The position numbers and the translations under genes were made by a program. Source: Burkholderia cepacia (GTDB lineage: Bacteria > Pseudomonadota > Gammaproteobacteria > Burkholderiales > Burkholderiaceae). Taken from it: 64,000 nucleotides of DNA. The notes below the pieces were generated by a model. It made no database searches and had not been told where the DNA came from. It saw nothing but the letters and a program-made list of their open reading frames with translations. Below, piece after piece: positions 25,584 to 33,267 of the stretch. The stretch covers positions 496,001 through 560,000 of the forward strand of contig NZ_CP013443.1 in NCBI RefSeq assembly GCF_001718835.1. The letters are read 5' to 3'. Numbering within the stretch: the first letter of the stretch is position 1; every line of letters begins with the position of its first letter.

Positions 25584-27182
25584 GTGAAGAGTTCTATTCA
25601 ACGGAACATCGGCCCGTTTGCATTGATGCTGACGGGGCTGGGTTCGATTATCGGCTCGGGCTGGCTGTTCGGCGCCTGGAAGGCCGCCAAGATCGCCGGT
25701 CCGGCGGCGATCTGCGCATGGATCATCGGCGCGGTCGTGATTCTCGCGATTGCACTGACGTACGCGGAACTGGGTGCGATGTTCCCCGAGTCGGGCGGCA
25801 TGGTGCGCTACGCGCGCTACTCGCATGGCTCGCTGGTCGGCTTCATCAGCGCGTGGGCGAACTGGATCGCGATCGTATCCGTGATCCCGATCGAGGCTGA
25901 AGCGTCGATCCAGTACATGAGCACGTGGCCGTATCCGTGGGCGCATGCGCTGTTCGTGAACGGCGAGCTGACGACACCCGGCCTGCTGCTGTCGGCCGTG
26001 CTGGTCGTCATCTACTTCATGCTGAACTACTGGGGCGTGAAGGCGTTTGCCCGGGCGAACACCACGATCACGATCTTCAAGTTCCTGATCCCCGGCCTCA
26101 CGATCCTCGGCCTGATGCTGACGAGCTACCATCCGGAAAACCTCGGCACCGCATCCAACGCAAGCTTTGCGCCGTACGGCTGGTCGGCGGTGCTGACCGC
26201 GGTCGCGACGAGCGGCATCGTGTTCGCGTTCAACGGTTTCCAGAGCCCGGTGAACCTCGCGGGCGAAGCGCGCAACCCGTCGCGCAGCGTGCCGTTCGCG
26301 GTGATCACGTCGATCCTGATCGCGCTCGTGATCTACGTACTGCTGCAGATGGCGTACATCGGCTCGGTGAATCCGGCTGACGTCGCGCAGGGCTGGTCGC
26401 ACTTCAACTTCAAGTCGCCGTTCGCCGAACTGGCGATCGCGCTGAACCTGAACTGGCTCGCGATCCTGCTGTACGTCGACGCGTTCGTCAGCCCGAGCGG
26501 CACCGGCACGACGTACATGGCGACCACCACCCGCATGATCTACGCGATGGAGCGCAACAACACGATGCCGAAGATGTTCGGCAACGTGCACCCGCTCTAC
26601 GGCGTGCCGCGCCAGGCGATGTGGTTCAACCTGCTGGTCTCGTTCATCTTCCTGTTCTTCTTCCGCGGCTGGAGCTCGCTCGCGGCGGTGATCTCGGTCG
26701 CGACGGTGATCTCGTACCTGACCGGCCCGATCAGCCTGATGGCGCTGCGCCGCGCGGCGACCGACATCGAGCGTCCGCTGTCGATTCCGCTGATGAAGCT
26801 GATCGCGCCGTTCGCGTTCGTCTGCGCGTCGCTGATCCTCTACTGGGCGAAGTGGCCGCTGACGGGCGAGATCATCCTGCTGATGATCGTCGCGCTGCCG
26901 GTGTACTTCTACTTCCAGGCGAAGTCGGGCTGGACCGGCTGGGGTGCCGACCTGAAGGCCGCATGGTGGCTGGTCGCGTACCTGCCGACGATGGCCGTGC
27001 TGTCGCTGATCGGCAGCAAGGAATTCGGCGGTTACGGCGTGCTGCCGTACGGCTGGGACATGCTGGTCGTCGCGGCAATCTCGCTGGTGTTCTACTTCTG
27101 GGGCGTGAATACCGGCTACCGGACCAAGTATCTCGACGAGCGTGAATCGCACGACGAGATCCTCGAGGGTGTCGGTGCCTGA
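25584..27182 (+). CDS. APC-family amino acid/polyamine permease
   Basis: The GTG start at 25584 is preceded by AGGAG at 5-6 bases; an ATG two bases earlier is out of frame and stops at once. The 532-residue protein has about 12-14 membrane helices and the APC mark LTGLGSIIGSGWLFGAW in helix 1, followed by YAELGAMFPESGGMVRYARY. The substrate is likely an amino acid or polyamine, not predictable in detail. It is a single gene, closed by a strong terminator at 27235-27273. Confidence 0.9.
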   Translation: MKSSIQRNIGPFALMLTGLGSIIGSGWLFGAWKAAKIAGPAAICAWIIGAVVILAIALTYAELGAMFPESGGMVRYARYSHGSLVGFISAWANWIAIVSVIPIEAEASIQYMSTWPYPWAHALFVNGELTTPGLLLSAVLVVIYFMLNYWGVKAFARANTTITIFKFLIPGLTILGLMLTSYHPENLGTASNASFAPYGWSAVLTAVATSGIVFAFNGFQSPVNLAGEARNPSRSVPFAVITSILIALVIYVLLQMAYIGSVNPADVAQGWSHFNFKSPFAELAIALNLNWLAILLYVDAFVSPSGTGTTYMATTTRMIYAMERNNTMPKMFGNVHPLYGVPRQAMWFNLLVSFIFLFFFRGWSSLAAVISVATVISYLTGPISLMALRRAATDIERPLSIPLMKLIAPFAFVCASLILYWAKWPLTGEIILLMIVALPVYFYFQAKSGWTGWGADLKAAWWLVAYLPTMAVLSLIGSKEFGGYGVLPYGWDMLVVAAISLVFYFWGVNTGYRTKYLDERESHDEILEGVGA

Positions 27183-27234
27183 CGCGTGACCTGCCGCCGG
27201 ATTCGGCGGCGGCAGGAATCGGTGCAAGCATGGA

Positions 27235-27273
27235 AAAAAGCCCGTTCGAGCCACTGGCTCGAACGGGCTTTTT
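27235..27273. terminator. perfect bidirectional terminator hairpin
   Basis: An 18-bp perfect stem (AAAAAGCCCGTTCGAGCC / its complement) with loop ACT and T-runs on both strands. It ends the permease gene and, before the intron and IS entered, probably also ended the convergent ygiD gene. The intron begins three bases after it. Confidence 0.95.
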
Positions 27274-27853
27274 GCTGTGCGCCCAGCATGGGCGCACTCC
27301 TGCGGGTGTAAGTCCCGCCATGAGCTGGTCACGGCGAATGAAGTGAAGCGCAACTGCACGAGGGCGACCGAATGTGGGGAGGAAGCGTGGAGCGTAAATC
27401 GCGAGCCGATGGACAAGAACTGCATAGAAGGCGCTGCCGAGCAGGGCGAGCGGGCAACAAACCGCGAAGCTCTTGTGACCAAGGCGCGGCGGCGTAAATG
27501 CAGCGGTTGTGCGATGAAGGAGTGCGTTCTTACCTGGGGAGGCCTCGCCTCATGCCTGAAAGGGCAACGACGTCGAGTCGGAGCGAGGAGTCAGCAGAGG
27601 CCATAGTAGTTGGGCGGTGTGGCTGGGAAAGCTAAAGCTGCCGGCGAAGGGCCGAAGGGATGGGAGGGGGAGCCCTCTGGTTATCGGAAGTGAAGCGCCT
27701 CAGATGTTCGCGAGAGCGAAGCTCGCCGGTCAGGTGGATAGGGTGAAGCCCGACAGGCCCCGGCAGCGAGGAATCAGTTCCGCCGAACCGGACCACGGCA
27801 AGCCTGGGCGTCGGGTCGGGAGCAACACAAGCCTGACGACCTCAACCATTCCA

Positions 27854-27884
27854 ACCGCCTGGTGCGGACCCGCATGCCAGGTGG
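27854..27884 (+). ncRNA. group II intron domain V
   Basis: ACCGCCTGG (27854-27862) pairs over 9 bp with CCAGGTGGT (27877-27885). The bulged distal helix GCGG-ACC-CGC lies between them. CGC near the base occupies the place of the catalytic triad, the form known from IIC introns. The last T may belong to the intron or to the IS. Confidence 0.75.
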
Positions 27885-27891
27885 TAATGGA

Positions 27892-27905
27892 ATGGACGCC
27901 CCCGT
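27892..27905 (+). repeat. left subterminal inverted repeat of the IS
   Basis: ATGGACGCCCCCGT; the inverse copy at the right end differs at one base. Confidence 0.85.
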
Positions 27906-27976
27906 CCGAAGCGGCATTGCCGTGTCAAAGTGGTGAGGCTGTCGAAACACCACCTTCACCGGAGGAGGGCGTCACC

Positions 27977-29014
27977 ATGAACGTTACTACGATCGGCATT
28001 GACCTCGCCAAGGACATCTTCCAGGTCCACGGTGTGAACGAGCACGGCAAGCCGATATTGAGGAAGCAACTGAAACGGCACCAGATAGTCGCGTTCTTTG
28101 CGAACCTTCCAGGGTGCCTCATCGGCATGGAAGCCTGCGCCAGCGCCCACTTCTGGGCACGCAAGCTGCAGACGCTCGGCCATACGGTGAGGCTCATGGC
28201 TCCCCAGTTCGTTAAACCCTATGTGAAGACGAACAAGAACGACGTTGCCGATGCCGAAGCGATCTGCGAAGCGGTGGCGCGACCCAACATGCGGTTTGTG
28301 CCCATCAAGAACGTCGATCAACAGGCGGTTCTTGCATTGCACCGAGCCCGCCAAGGGTTCGTTCGGGCGCGTACCGCGCAGGCCAATCAGATCCGCGGGC
28401 TGCTGGGGGAATTCGGTTTGGTGATGCCGCGGGGGATCACCAGCATTGCCCAGCACGTACCTCAGCTCATCGAAGACGCCAGCAATGAACTGCCGGGGTC
28501 ATTCCGTCTGTTGATACAGCGCTTGACGGACCACTTGAAGGAGCTTGACCGGCAGGTCGCAGAGATCGAGACGCAGATCAAGGCGTGGCATCACGCGAGC
28601 GACGCCAGTCGCCGACTGGCAGAGATTCCCGGCATCGGCCCGATTACGGCCAGCGCTCTGGTTGCCTCGATCGGCGACGGCAAGTGCTTCAGCAATGCCC
28701 GGCAACTGGCGGCGTGGTTAGGTCTGGTACCCAGACAGCATTCGAGCGGAGGCAGGCCGACGCTGCTGGGTATCAGCAAGCACGGCGATACCTACCTGCG
28801 GACACTGATGGTGCACGGCGCGCGGGCTGTCGTTCGCTATTGCGCCAACAAGGACGATGCGTTCTCGGGCTGGCTTCATCGCTTGCTCACGCGCCGGCAC
28901 AAGAACGTCGCCGTGGTGGCAGTGGCGAATAGGAACGCCCGGATTGCCTGGGCGCTGCTCACGCAAGGCACTGCGTTCCGATCGGATTACGCGCCGTCCG
29001 TGGCCGCTGCGTAA
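27977..29014 (+). CDS. tnp: IS110-family transposase (DEDD recombinase)
   Basis: The ATG at 27977 follows GGAGGAGGGC; the long upstream extension of this frame runs through the intron and is not coding. The 345-residue protein has the RuvC-like DEDD residues D9 (IGIDLAKD), E52 (IGMEACAS), D89 and D92 (KNDVADAEAI), a helical middle and the C-terminal Tnp20 domain with GIGPITASALV and HSSGGR, where Ser256 or Ser257 is the likely nucleophile. Such enzymes use an element-encoded guide RNA to recombine the circular IS with its target. All key residues are present, so it should be active. Confidence 0.95.
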   Translation: MNVTTIGIDLAKDIFQVHGVNEHGKPILRKQLKRHQIVAFFANLPGCLIGMEACASAHFWARKLQTLGHTVRLMAPQFVKPYVKTNKNDVADAEAICEAVARPNMRFVPIKNVDQQAVLALHRARQGFVRARTAQANQIRGLLGEFGLVMPRGITSIAQHVPQLIEDASNELPGSFRLLIQRLTDHLKELDRQVAEIETQIKAWHHASDASRRLAEIPGIGPITASALVASIGDGKCFSNARQLAAWLGLVPRQHSSGGRPTLLGISKHGDTYLRTLMVHGARAVVRYCANKDDAFSGWLHRLLTRRHKNVAVVAVANRNARIAWALLTQGTAFRSDYAPSVAAA

Positions 29015-29260
29015 TCCGATCGGGTTCGGTTAAGGCTCTCCCAGGAGGTTGCTTGGGCAATCGTGACGTGATGGCAAGACAGGTTGGACCGGGATCGGAA
29101 TACTCTGCCCTCCCACAGGCGCTTCGAGCGCGAGGTGGTGATTAGAGTCCGATCAGCTGATTCCATCAGGGACAGAGGCGTCTCGCTAGCCTCCTGAACA
29201 GTCCGGATGTATGGCCGCAATCTCAATCTATCTGCCGATCGTGTACGGCTGCCTTGCAAA
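29015..29260 (+). ncRNA. predicted guide RNA (bridge/seek RNA) of the IS
   Basis: In IS1111-type elements the guide RNA lies between the transposase stop and the right end. Here a stem (29093-29106 with 29144-29154) encloses an internal loop and an apical hairpin (29119-29131). The 5' side of the loop, CCCTCCCACA (29108-29117), is the complement of the right target flank 29278-29287. The 3' side, AGGTGGTG (29133-29140), equals the left flank 27879-27884 plus TG. A second module has ATTCCAT (29160-29166), complementary to the left IS end (27887-27893), and ATGTATG (29207-29213), equal to the right IS end (29273-29279), around another small stem (29175-29179 / 29189-29193). Transcript ends are not known. 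Confidence 0.8.
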
Positions 29261-29274
29261 ACGGAGGCGTCCAT
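29261..29274 (+). repeat. right subterminal inverted repeat of the IS
   Basis: ACGGAGGCGTCCAT, the inverse of 27892-27905 with one mismatch. Confidence 0.85.
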
Positions 29275-29335
29275 GTATGTGGGAGGGGACCGGTCAGATT
29301 ACCTGACCGCCCCTATCCCGATTGGGCGGGGCCGG

Positions 29336-30127
29336 TCAGTCGTTCGCGCCGGCGAACACGTAGTTCGTCATCGCGAGCACGCGCTGGTAGGTGCCGAGCG
29401 ACTGGATACCGAGCTGGTAGTCGTCGTCCGCCGCGCCGAGTGCCGTGAACACCGGCAGCAGATGCTCGTCGGTCGGATGCATCAGCGCGGCGTGCGGTGC
29501 CTGCCGGCGGTAGTCGAGCAGCGCGTCGACGTCGCGCGCGGCCAGCTTGGCCTCGAACCAGTCGGTGAATTCCGCGACGCGCGGGTCCGCATCCTCCGGT
29601 GCCGCGCCGAAATCGGCGGCGCGCAGGTTGTGCGTGATCTGGCCGGAGCCGATCACCATCACGCCTTCGTCGCGCAGCGGTCGCAGCGCGCGGCCGAGCG
29701 CGAAGTGGTGCGCCGCATCCGCGCGCGGCTGGATCGACAACTGCGCCACCGGTACGTCGGCTTCCGGGAACATCAGCAGCATCGGTACCCACGCGCCGTG
29801 GTCGAGGCCGTGCTCGGTCGTGGCGGTGGCGATGCCGGCCGCGTTCAGCAGTCCGGCCGCGCGCTCGGCGACGTCGGGCGCGCCGGGCGCCGGGTAGCGG
29901 ATGTCGTACAGCGCCTGCGGAAAGCCGTAGAAGTCGTGGATCGTTTCAGGATGCGCGGCGACACTGGCGACGGGCCGCTGCGTGCCCCAGTGCGCGGACA
30001 GCATCAGCACCGCGCGCGGGCGCGGCAATTCGGCGCCAAGGTGGGTGAACGCGCCGGACGGCAGCGTCGGGTCGATCGGCAGCGTCGGGGCGCCGTGGGA
30101 CAGGTAGAGCGAAGGCAAGCGGTTCAT
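29336..30127 (-). CDS. ygiD: YgiD-type extradiol ring-cleavage dioxygenase (4,5-DOPA dioxygenase family)
   Basis: The 263-residue protein belongs to the LigB-type class III extradiol dioxygenases. Iron/zinc ligand His residues are visible in LSHGAPTL (near residue 11), EHGLDHGAWVP and HPTDEHLLPVF. YgiD and plant DODA open catechol rings; the physiological substrate in bacteria is uncertain. The stop is 14 bases from the 3' end of the group II intron, so the gene has lost its adjacency to the terminator at 27235-27273 and would now be transcribed toward the intron and IS in antisense. Confidence 0.9.
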   Translation of the reverse strand: MNRLPSLYLSHGAPTLPIDPTLPSGAFTHLGAELPRPRAVLMLSAHWGTQRPVASVAAHPETIHDFYGFPQALYDIRYPAPGAPDVAERAAGLLNAAGIATATTEHGLDHGAWVPMLLMFPEADVPVAQLSIQPRADAAHHFALGRALRPLRDEGVMVIGSGQITHNLRAADFGAAPEDADPRVAEFTDWFEAKLAARDVDALLDYRRQAPHAALMHPTDEHLLPVFTALGAADDDYQLGIQSLGTYQRVLAMTNYVFAGAND

Positions 30128-30260
30128 GGTGGTGGCCCTGCGATGAGGTTGCCTGTGACTATAGGCTCACACCAATCGTTGATAAATCAGCATTTGCGAA
30201 TTTGATTCGATCTCGTTTGTTGATAATCGCCGAGCCTTGCGGGCCGTGAAACGCGCGCCG

Positions 30261-30857
30261 TTACTGCGCCGGCCGGATGCCGGCCCACGGCGTCGTCATC
30301 GGTGCACTGAGCGCGAACAGGTCGAGCACGCGCGTGACGGTCTGGTCGACGAGCTCCTCGATCGACTTCGGCATCGCGTAGAACGCGGGTAGCGGCGGGA
30401 AGACGATGCCGCCCATTTCGGTCACGGCAGTCATGTTGCGCAGATGCGCGAGGTTGAACGGCGTTTCGCGCACCATCAGCACGAGGCGGCGGCGCTCCTT
30501 CAACGTGACGTCGGCCGCACGCGTGATCAGATTGTCGGACAGCCCGTGCGCGACGCTCGCGAGCGTCTTCATCGAGCAGGGCGCAATCACCATCCCGTCG
30601 GTCGCGAACGACCCCGATGCGATCGTCGCGCCGACGTCGCGCACCGAATGCACGACGTCCGCACGGCTTTCGACCTCGGCCTTCGACAGCTTCAGTTCGT
30701 GCTGGATGTTGAGCCAGCCGGCGTTCGAAATCAACAGGTGCGTTTCGACGCCGCCGGCGGCGCGCAGCAGCTCGAGCAGCCGTACGCCGTAGATCGCGCC
30801 GGTGGCGCCGGTGATCGCGACGATCAGCCGGCGTGGCGGCGCGCTGCGGGGTTCCAT
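30261..30857 (-). CDS. ubiX: flavin prenyltransferase UbiX
   Basis: The 198-residue protein has the UbiX/Pad1 fold: IVAITGATGAIYGVRLLELL at the start (FMN phosphate site), then MVIAPCSMKTLASVAHG and VLMVRETPFNLAHLRNM. UbiX attaches dimethylallyl to FMN to make the cofactor of UbiD-type decarboxylases used in ubiquinone synthesis. It follows grxD by 13 bases at the end of a hemA-prfA-prmC-grxD-ubiX run on the minus strand. Confidence 0.95.
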   Translation of the reverse strand: MEPRSAPPRRLIVAITGATGAIYGVRLLELLRAAGGVETHLLISNAGWLNIQHELKLSKAEVESRADVVHSVRDVGATIASGSFATDGMVIAPCSMKTLASVAHGLSDNLITRAADVTLKERRRLVLMVRETPFNLAHLRNMTAVTEMGGIVFPPLPAFYAMPKSIEELVDQTVTRVLDLFALSAPMTTPWAGIRPAQ

Positions 30858-30870
30858 CGGGGAAGGGGGA

Positions 30871-31182
30871 TTACGCGGCGGCGAACAGTTGCTGCAGTTC
30901 GCCCGACTGGTACATCTCCATCATGATGTCCGAGCCGCCGATGAATTCGCCTTTCACGTAGAGCTGCGGAATGGTCGGCCAGTTCGAGAATTCCTTGATG
31001 CCCTGGCGGATCTCGTCGTCTTCGAGCACGTTGACCGTCTTGAACTGATCGACGCCGCAGGCCTTCAGCACCTGGATGGCGCGGCCCGAAAAGCCGCACA
31101 TCGGGAATTGCGCGTTGCCCTTCATGAAGAGCACGACCTGGTTTTCGTCGACGATTTGCTTGATACGTTGTTGGGTGTCCAT
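30871..31182 (-). CDS. grxD: monothiol glutaredoxin, Grx4 type
   Basis: The 103-residue protein has the CGFS active site (MCGFSGRAIQVLK), the cis-Pro segment WPTIPQLYVKGEFIGG and the C-terminal SDIMMEMYQSGEL. Grx4-type proteins bind a shared [2Fe-2S] cluster with glutathione and act in iron-sulfur delivery. It lies between prmC and ubiX, 67 bases after prmC. Confidence 0.97.
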   Translation of the reverse strand: MDTQQRIKQIVDENQVVLFMKGNAQFPMCGFSGRAIQVLKACGVDQFKTVNVLEDDEIRQGIKEFSNWPTIPQLYVKGEFIGGSDIMMEMYQSGELQQLFAAA

Positions 31183-31249
31183 GACTGACCTTGCGTTTGC
31201 GGGGCGTTAGATCGAAATGATAGCGGATTTCAACCGGACGGGCCGGGCA

Positions 31250-32092
31250 TCAGCCCGGCAGGCGGCCGCCTGTCGTGCGTTCGATTGCGGCCAGATCGGC
31301 GAGCGATTCGACTGCGACGAAGCCGTGCGATGCGAGTACGGCGCGCACGGCCGCCGCCTGGTCGTAACCGTGCTCGATCCAGAGCGTGCCGCCCGGTTTC
31401 AGGTAAGTGCCCGCGCCCGCGACGATCGTGCGGATCGCGCTGAGGCCGTCGGCATCGTCGGTGAGTGCGCCGCGCGGCTCGAAACGCAGGTCGCCCTGCG
31501 TGAGGTGCGGATCGTGCTGCGCGATGTACGGCGGATTGCTGACGATCGTGTCGAAGGCGAGCGCAGGATCGAGCGCCGCGTACCAGTCGCTCTGCAACCA
31601 GTGCAGCGGGCCGCCGGGGCGGTGCGCGTCGAGCAGCTTGCCTGCGTTGCGCCGCGCGACGGCGAGCGCTTCGCCCGAGCGGTCGAGCGCCCACACGCGA
31701 GCATCGGGCCGCTCGGCGGCGAGGGAGACGGCAATCGCGCCGCTGCCCGTGCCGAGATCGAGCACGGCCGGATGCGGCAGCCCGTCGATCGCATCGAGTG
31801 CGGCTTCGACGAGCAGTTCGGTTTCGGGGCGCGGGATCAGCACGTCGGGCGTCACGTCGAACGGCCGGCCGAAGAACTCGCGCATCCCGACGAGCTGCGC
31901 GACCGGCTCGCCGGCCATGCGGCGCGCTTCGAGCGTGCGGTAGCGTTCGACCGCGGCCGCGTCGAGCGGCGCGTCGCCGCGCGTGATCAGTTGCGTGCGG
32001 GTCCAGCCAAGCGCGTGCGCGAGCAGCACGCGCGCATCGACCGCGTCGAGCGCGGACGCGCGCAGCAGGTCGAGGGCGGTCGTGGCGCTCAT
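31250..32092 (-). CDS. prmC: release factor glutamine methyltransferase PrmC
   Basis: The 280-residue enzyme has an N-terminal helical domain for release factor binding and a C-terminal SAM domain with VLDLGTGSGAIAVSLA and the catalytic NPPYIAQHD motif. It methylates the Gln of the GGQ motif in release factors. It starts 10 bases after prfA, its substrate gene, a widespread arrangement. Confidence 0.97.
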   Translation of the reverse strand: MSATTALDLLRASALDAVDARVLLAHALGWTRTQLITRGDAPLDAAAVERYRTLEARRMAGEPVAQLVGMREFFGRPFDVTPDVLIPRPETELLVEAALDAIDGLPHPAVLDLGTGSGAIAVSLAAERPDARVWALDRSGEALAVARRNAGKLLDAHRPGGPLHWLQSDWYAALDPALAFDTIVSNPPYIAQHDPHLTQGDLRFEPRGALTDDADGLSAIRTIVAGAGTYLKPGGTLWIEHGYDQAAAVRAVLASHGFVAVESLADLAAIERTTGGRLPG

Positions 32093-32102
32093 CTCGCGGG
32101 CC

Positions 32103-33185
32103 TCAGTCGGCGTCGCCGAGCGACGCGAGCAGTTCGGCCTGGTGCTCGCTGACCAGCGCGCTGATCAGTTCGTCGAGGTCGCCGTCCATGATCGCCTCGA
32201 GCCGGTACAGCGTCAGGTTGATCCGGTGGTCGGTCATCCGGCCCTGCGGGAAGTTGTACGTGCGGATCCGTTCCGAGCGGTCGCCGGAGCCGATCAGGCT
32301 CTTGCGCGTCGCGGCTTCCTTCGCGTGCTGCTCGTGATACTGCTTGTCCTTGATGCGCGCGGCGAGCACCTTCAGCGCGCGATCCTTGTTCTTGTGCTGC
32401 GAACGGTCGTCCTGGCACTCGACGACGATCCCGGTCGGGATGTGCGTGACGCGCACCGCCGAATCGGTCTTGTTGATGTGCTGGCCGCCCGCGCCGGACG
32501 CACGGAACGTGTCGATCCGCAGGTCGGCCGGGTTGATCTCGACCTCGCCGATTTCGTCGGCTTCCGGCATCACCGCGACCGTGCACGCGGACGTGTGGAT
32601 GCGCCCTTGCGTCTCGGTCGCCGGCACGCGCTGCACGCGATGGCCGCCCGATTCGAACTTCAGGCGCGAATACGCGCCCTGGCCCGCGATCCGCACGATC
32701 ACTTCCTTGTAGCCGCCGAGATCCGATGCGCTCTCCGACATCATTTCGACCTGCCAGCGCTGGCGTTCCGCGAAGCGCAGGTACATGCGCAGCAGGTCGC
32801 CGGCGAACAGCGCGGATTCGTCGCCGCCCGTGCCCGCACGGATTTCGAGGAAGATGTTGCGGTCGTCGTTCGGATCCTTCGGCAGCAGCATCTTCTGCAG
32901 CTCGGTCTCGAGGCGGGTCATGCTCTCGCGCGCGCTGCGGATTTCGTCTTCCGCGAAATCGCGCATCGACAGATCGCCGAGCAGCTCCTGCGCGGCCGTC
33001 TCGTCGCTGCGCGACTGGCGCCACAGCGCGTACTGTTCGACCACCGGGCCGAGTTCCGCATGTTCACGCGTCAGCTTGCGGTACTGGTCGAGGTCGGCCG
33101 TGACGTTTTCGCGGCTCAGCAGGTCGTTCAGTTCGGCCAGCCGTGTGGACAGCTGGTCGAGCTTGCGTTGCATGCTCGTTTTCAT
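32103..33185 (-). CDS. prfA: peptide chain release factor 1
   Basis: The 360-residue protein has the RF1 stop-reading motif PAT (in VQRVPATETQ), the peptidyl-tRNA hydrolysis motif GGQ (SGAGGQHINK) and the RF domain mark GTGGDESALF. It ends translation at UAA and UAG. Length is the family standard from the start at 33185. It is between hemA (82 bases upstream) and prmC. Confidence 0.98.
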   Translation of the reverse strand: MKTSMQRKLDQLSTRLAELNDLLSRENVTADLDQYRKLTREHAELGPVVEQYALWRQSRSDETAAQELLGDLSMRDFAEDEIRSARESMTRLETELQKMLLPKDPNDDRNIFLEIRAGTGGDESALFAGDLLRMYLRFAERQRWQVEMMSESASDLGGYKEVIVRIAGQGAYSRLKFESGGHRVQRVPATETQGRIHTSACTVAVMPEADEIGEVEINPADLRIDTFRASGAGGQHINKTDSAVRVTHIPTGIVVECQDDRSQHKNKDRALKVLAARIKDKQYHEQHAKEAATRKSLIGSGDRSERIRTYNFPQGRMTDHRINLTLYRLEAIMDGDLDELISALVSEHQAELLASLGDAD

Positions 33186-33267
33186 GGTGTGGAGCGGCGC
33201 TCCCGGGCAAGGGGTATTCGGAAAGGATAGGCCGGCGCGCGGCCGGCGGCAGGGCGATCGGCCGGCG

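Larger units (their letters stand above)
27885..29277 (+). mobile_element. IS110-family (IS1111-type) insertion sequence
   Basis: The element is about 1393 bases, with one transposase gene and a 3' non-coding region. Subterminal inverted repeats are at 27892-27905 and 29261-29274 (13 of 14 matching), with 7 bases outside the left copy and 3 outside the right, which is typical of the IS1111 group. Removing 27885-29277 rejoins CCAGGTGG to TGTGGGAGGG, a continuous group II intron sequence. There is no obvious target duplication; one T (27885 or 29278) is ambiguous. It appears intact. Confidence 0.9.
27277..29322 (+). ncRNA. group II intron without ORF, split by an IS element
   Basis: The 5' end is GTGCGCCC, a group II start (GUGYG), and the next 600 bases have typical intron blocks such as GGGTGTAAGTCCCGCC and GGCGAATGAAGTGAAGC. 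Domain V is at 27854-27884. After the IS (27885-29277) the sequence resumes with GTGGGAGGGGACC and a domain VI hairpin (CGGTCAG / CTGACCG) with an unpaired A about 7 bases before the 3' end near 29322 (exact end uncertain by a few bases). Without the IS the intron is about 650 bases, with no reverse transcriptase gene, so it would need one in trans. The site right after a terminator hairpin is the habit of class C group II introns. With domains V and VI 1.4 kb apart, splicing is unlikely. Confidence 0.8.

Noticed and set aside
25398..27482. 694-codon open frame on the minus strand
   Set aside because: Shadow of the APC permease and of the intron start; Arg/His/Gln-rich low-complexity product.
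27617..27976. N-terminal extension of the transposase frame
   Set aside because: It translates group II intron RNA and the IS left end; the transposase start at 27977 has a strong ribosome site and matches the family N-terminus.
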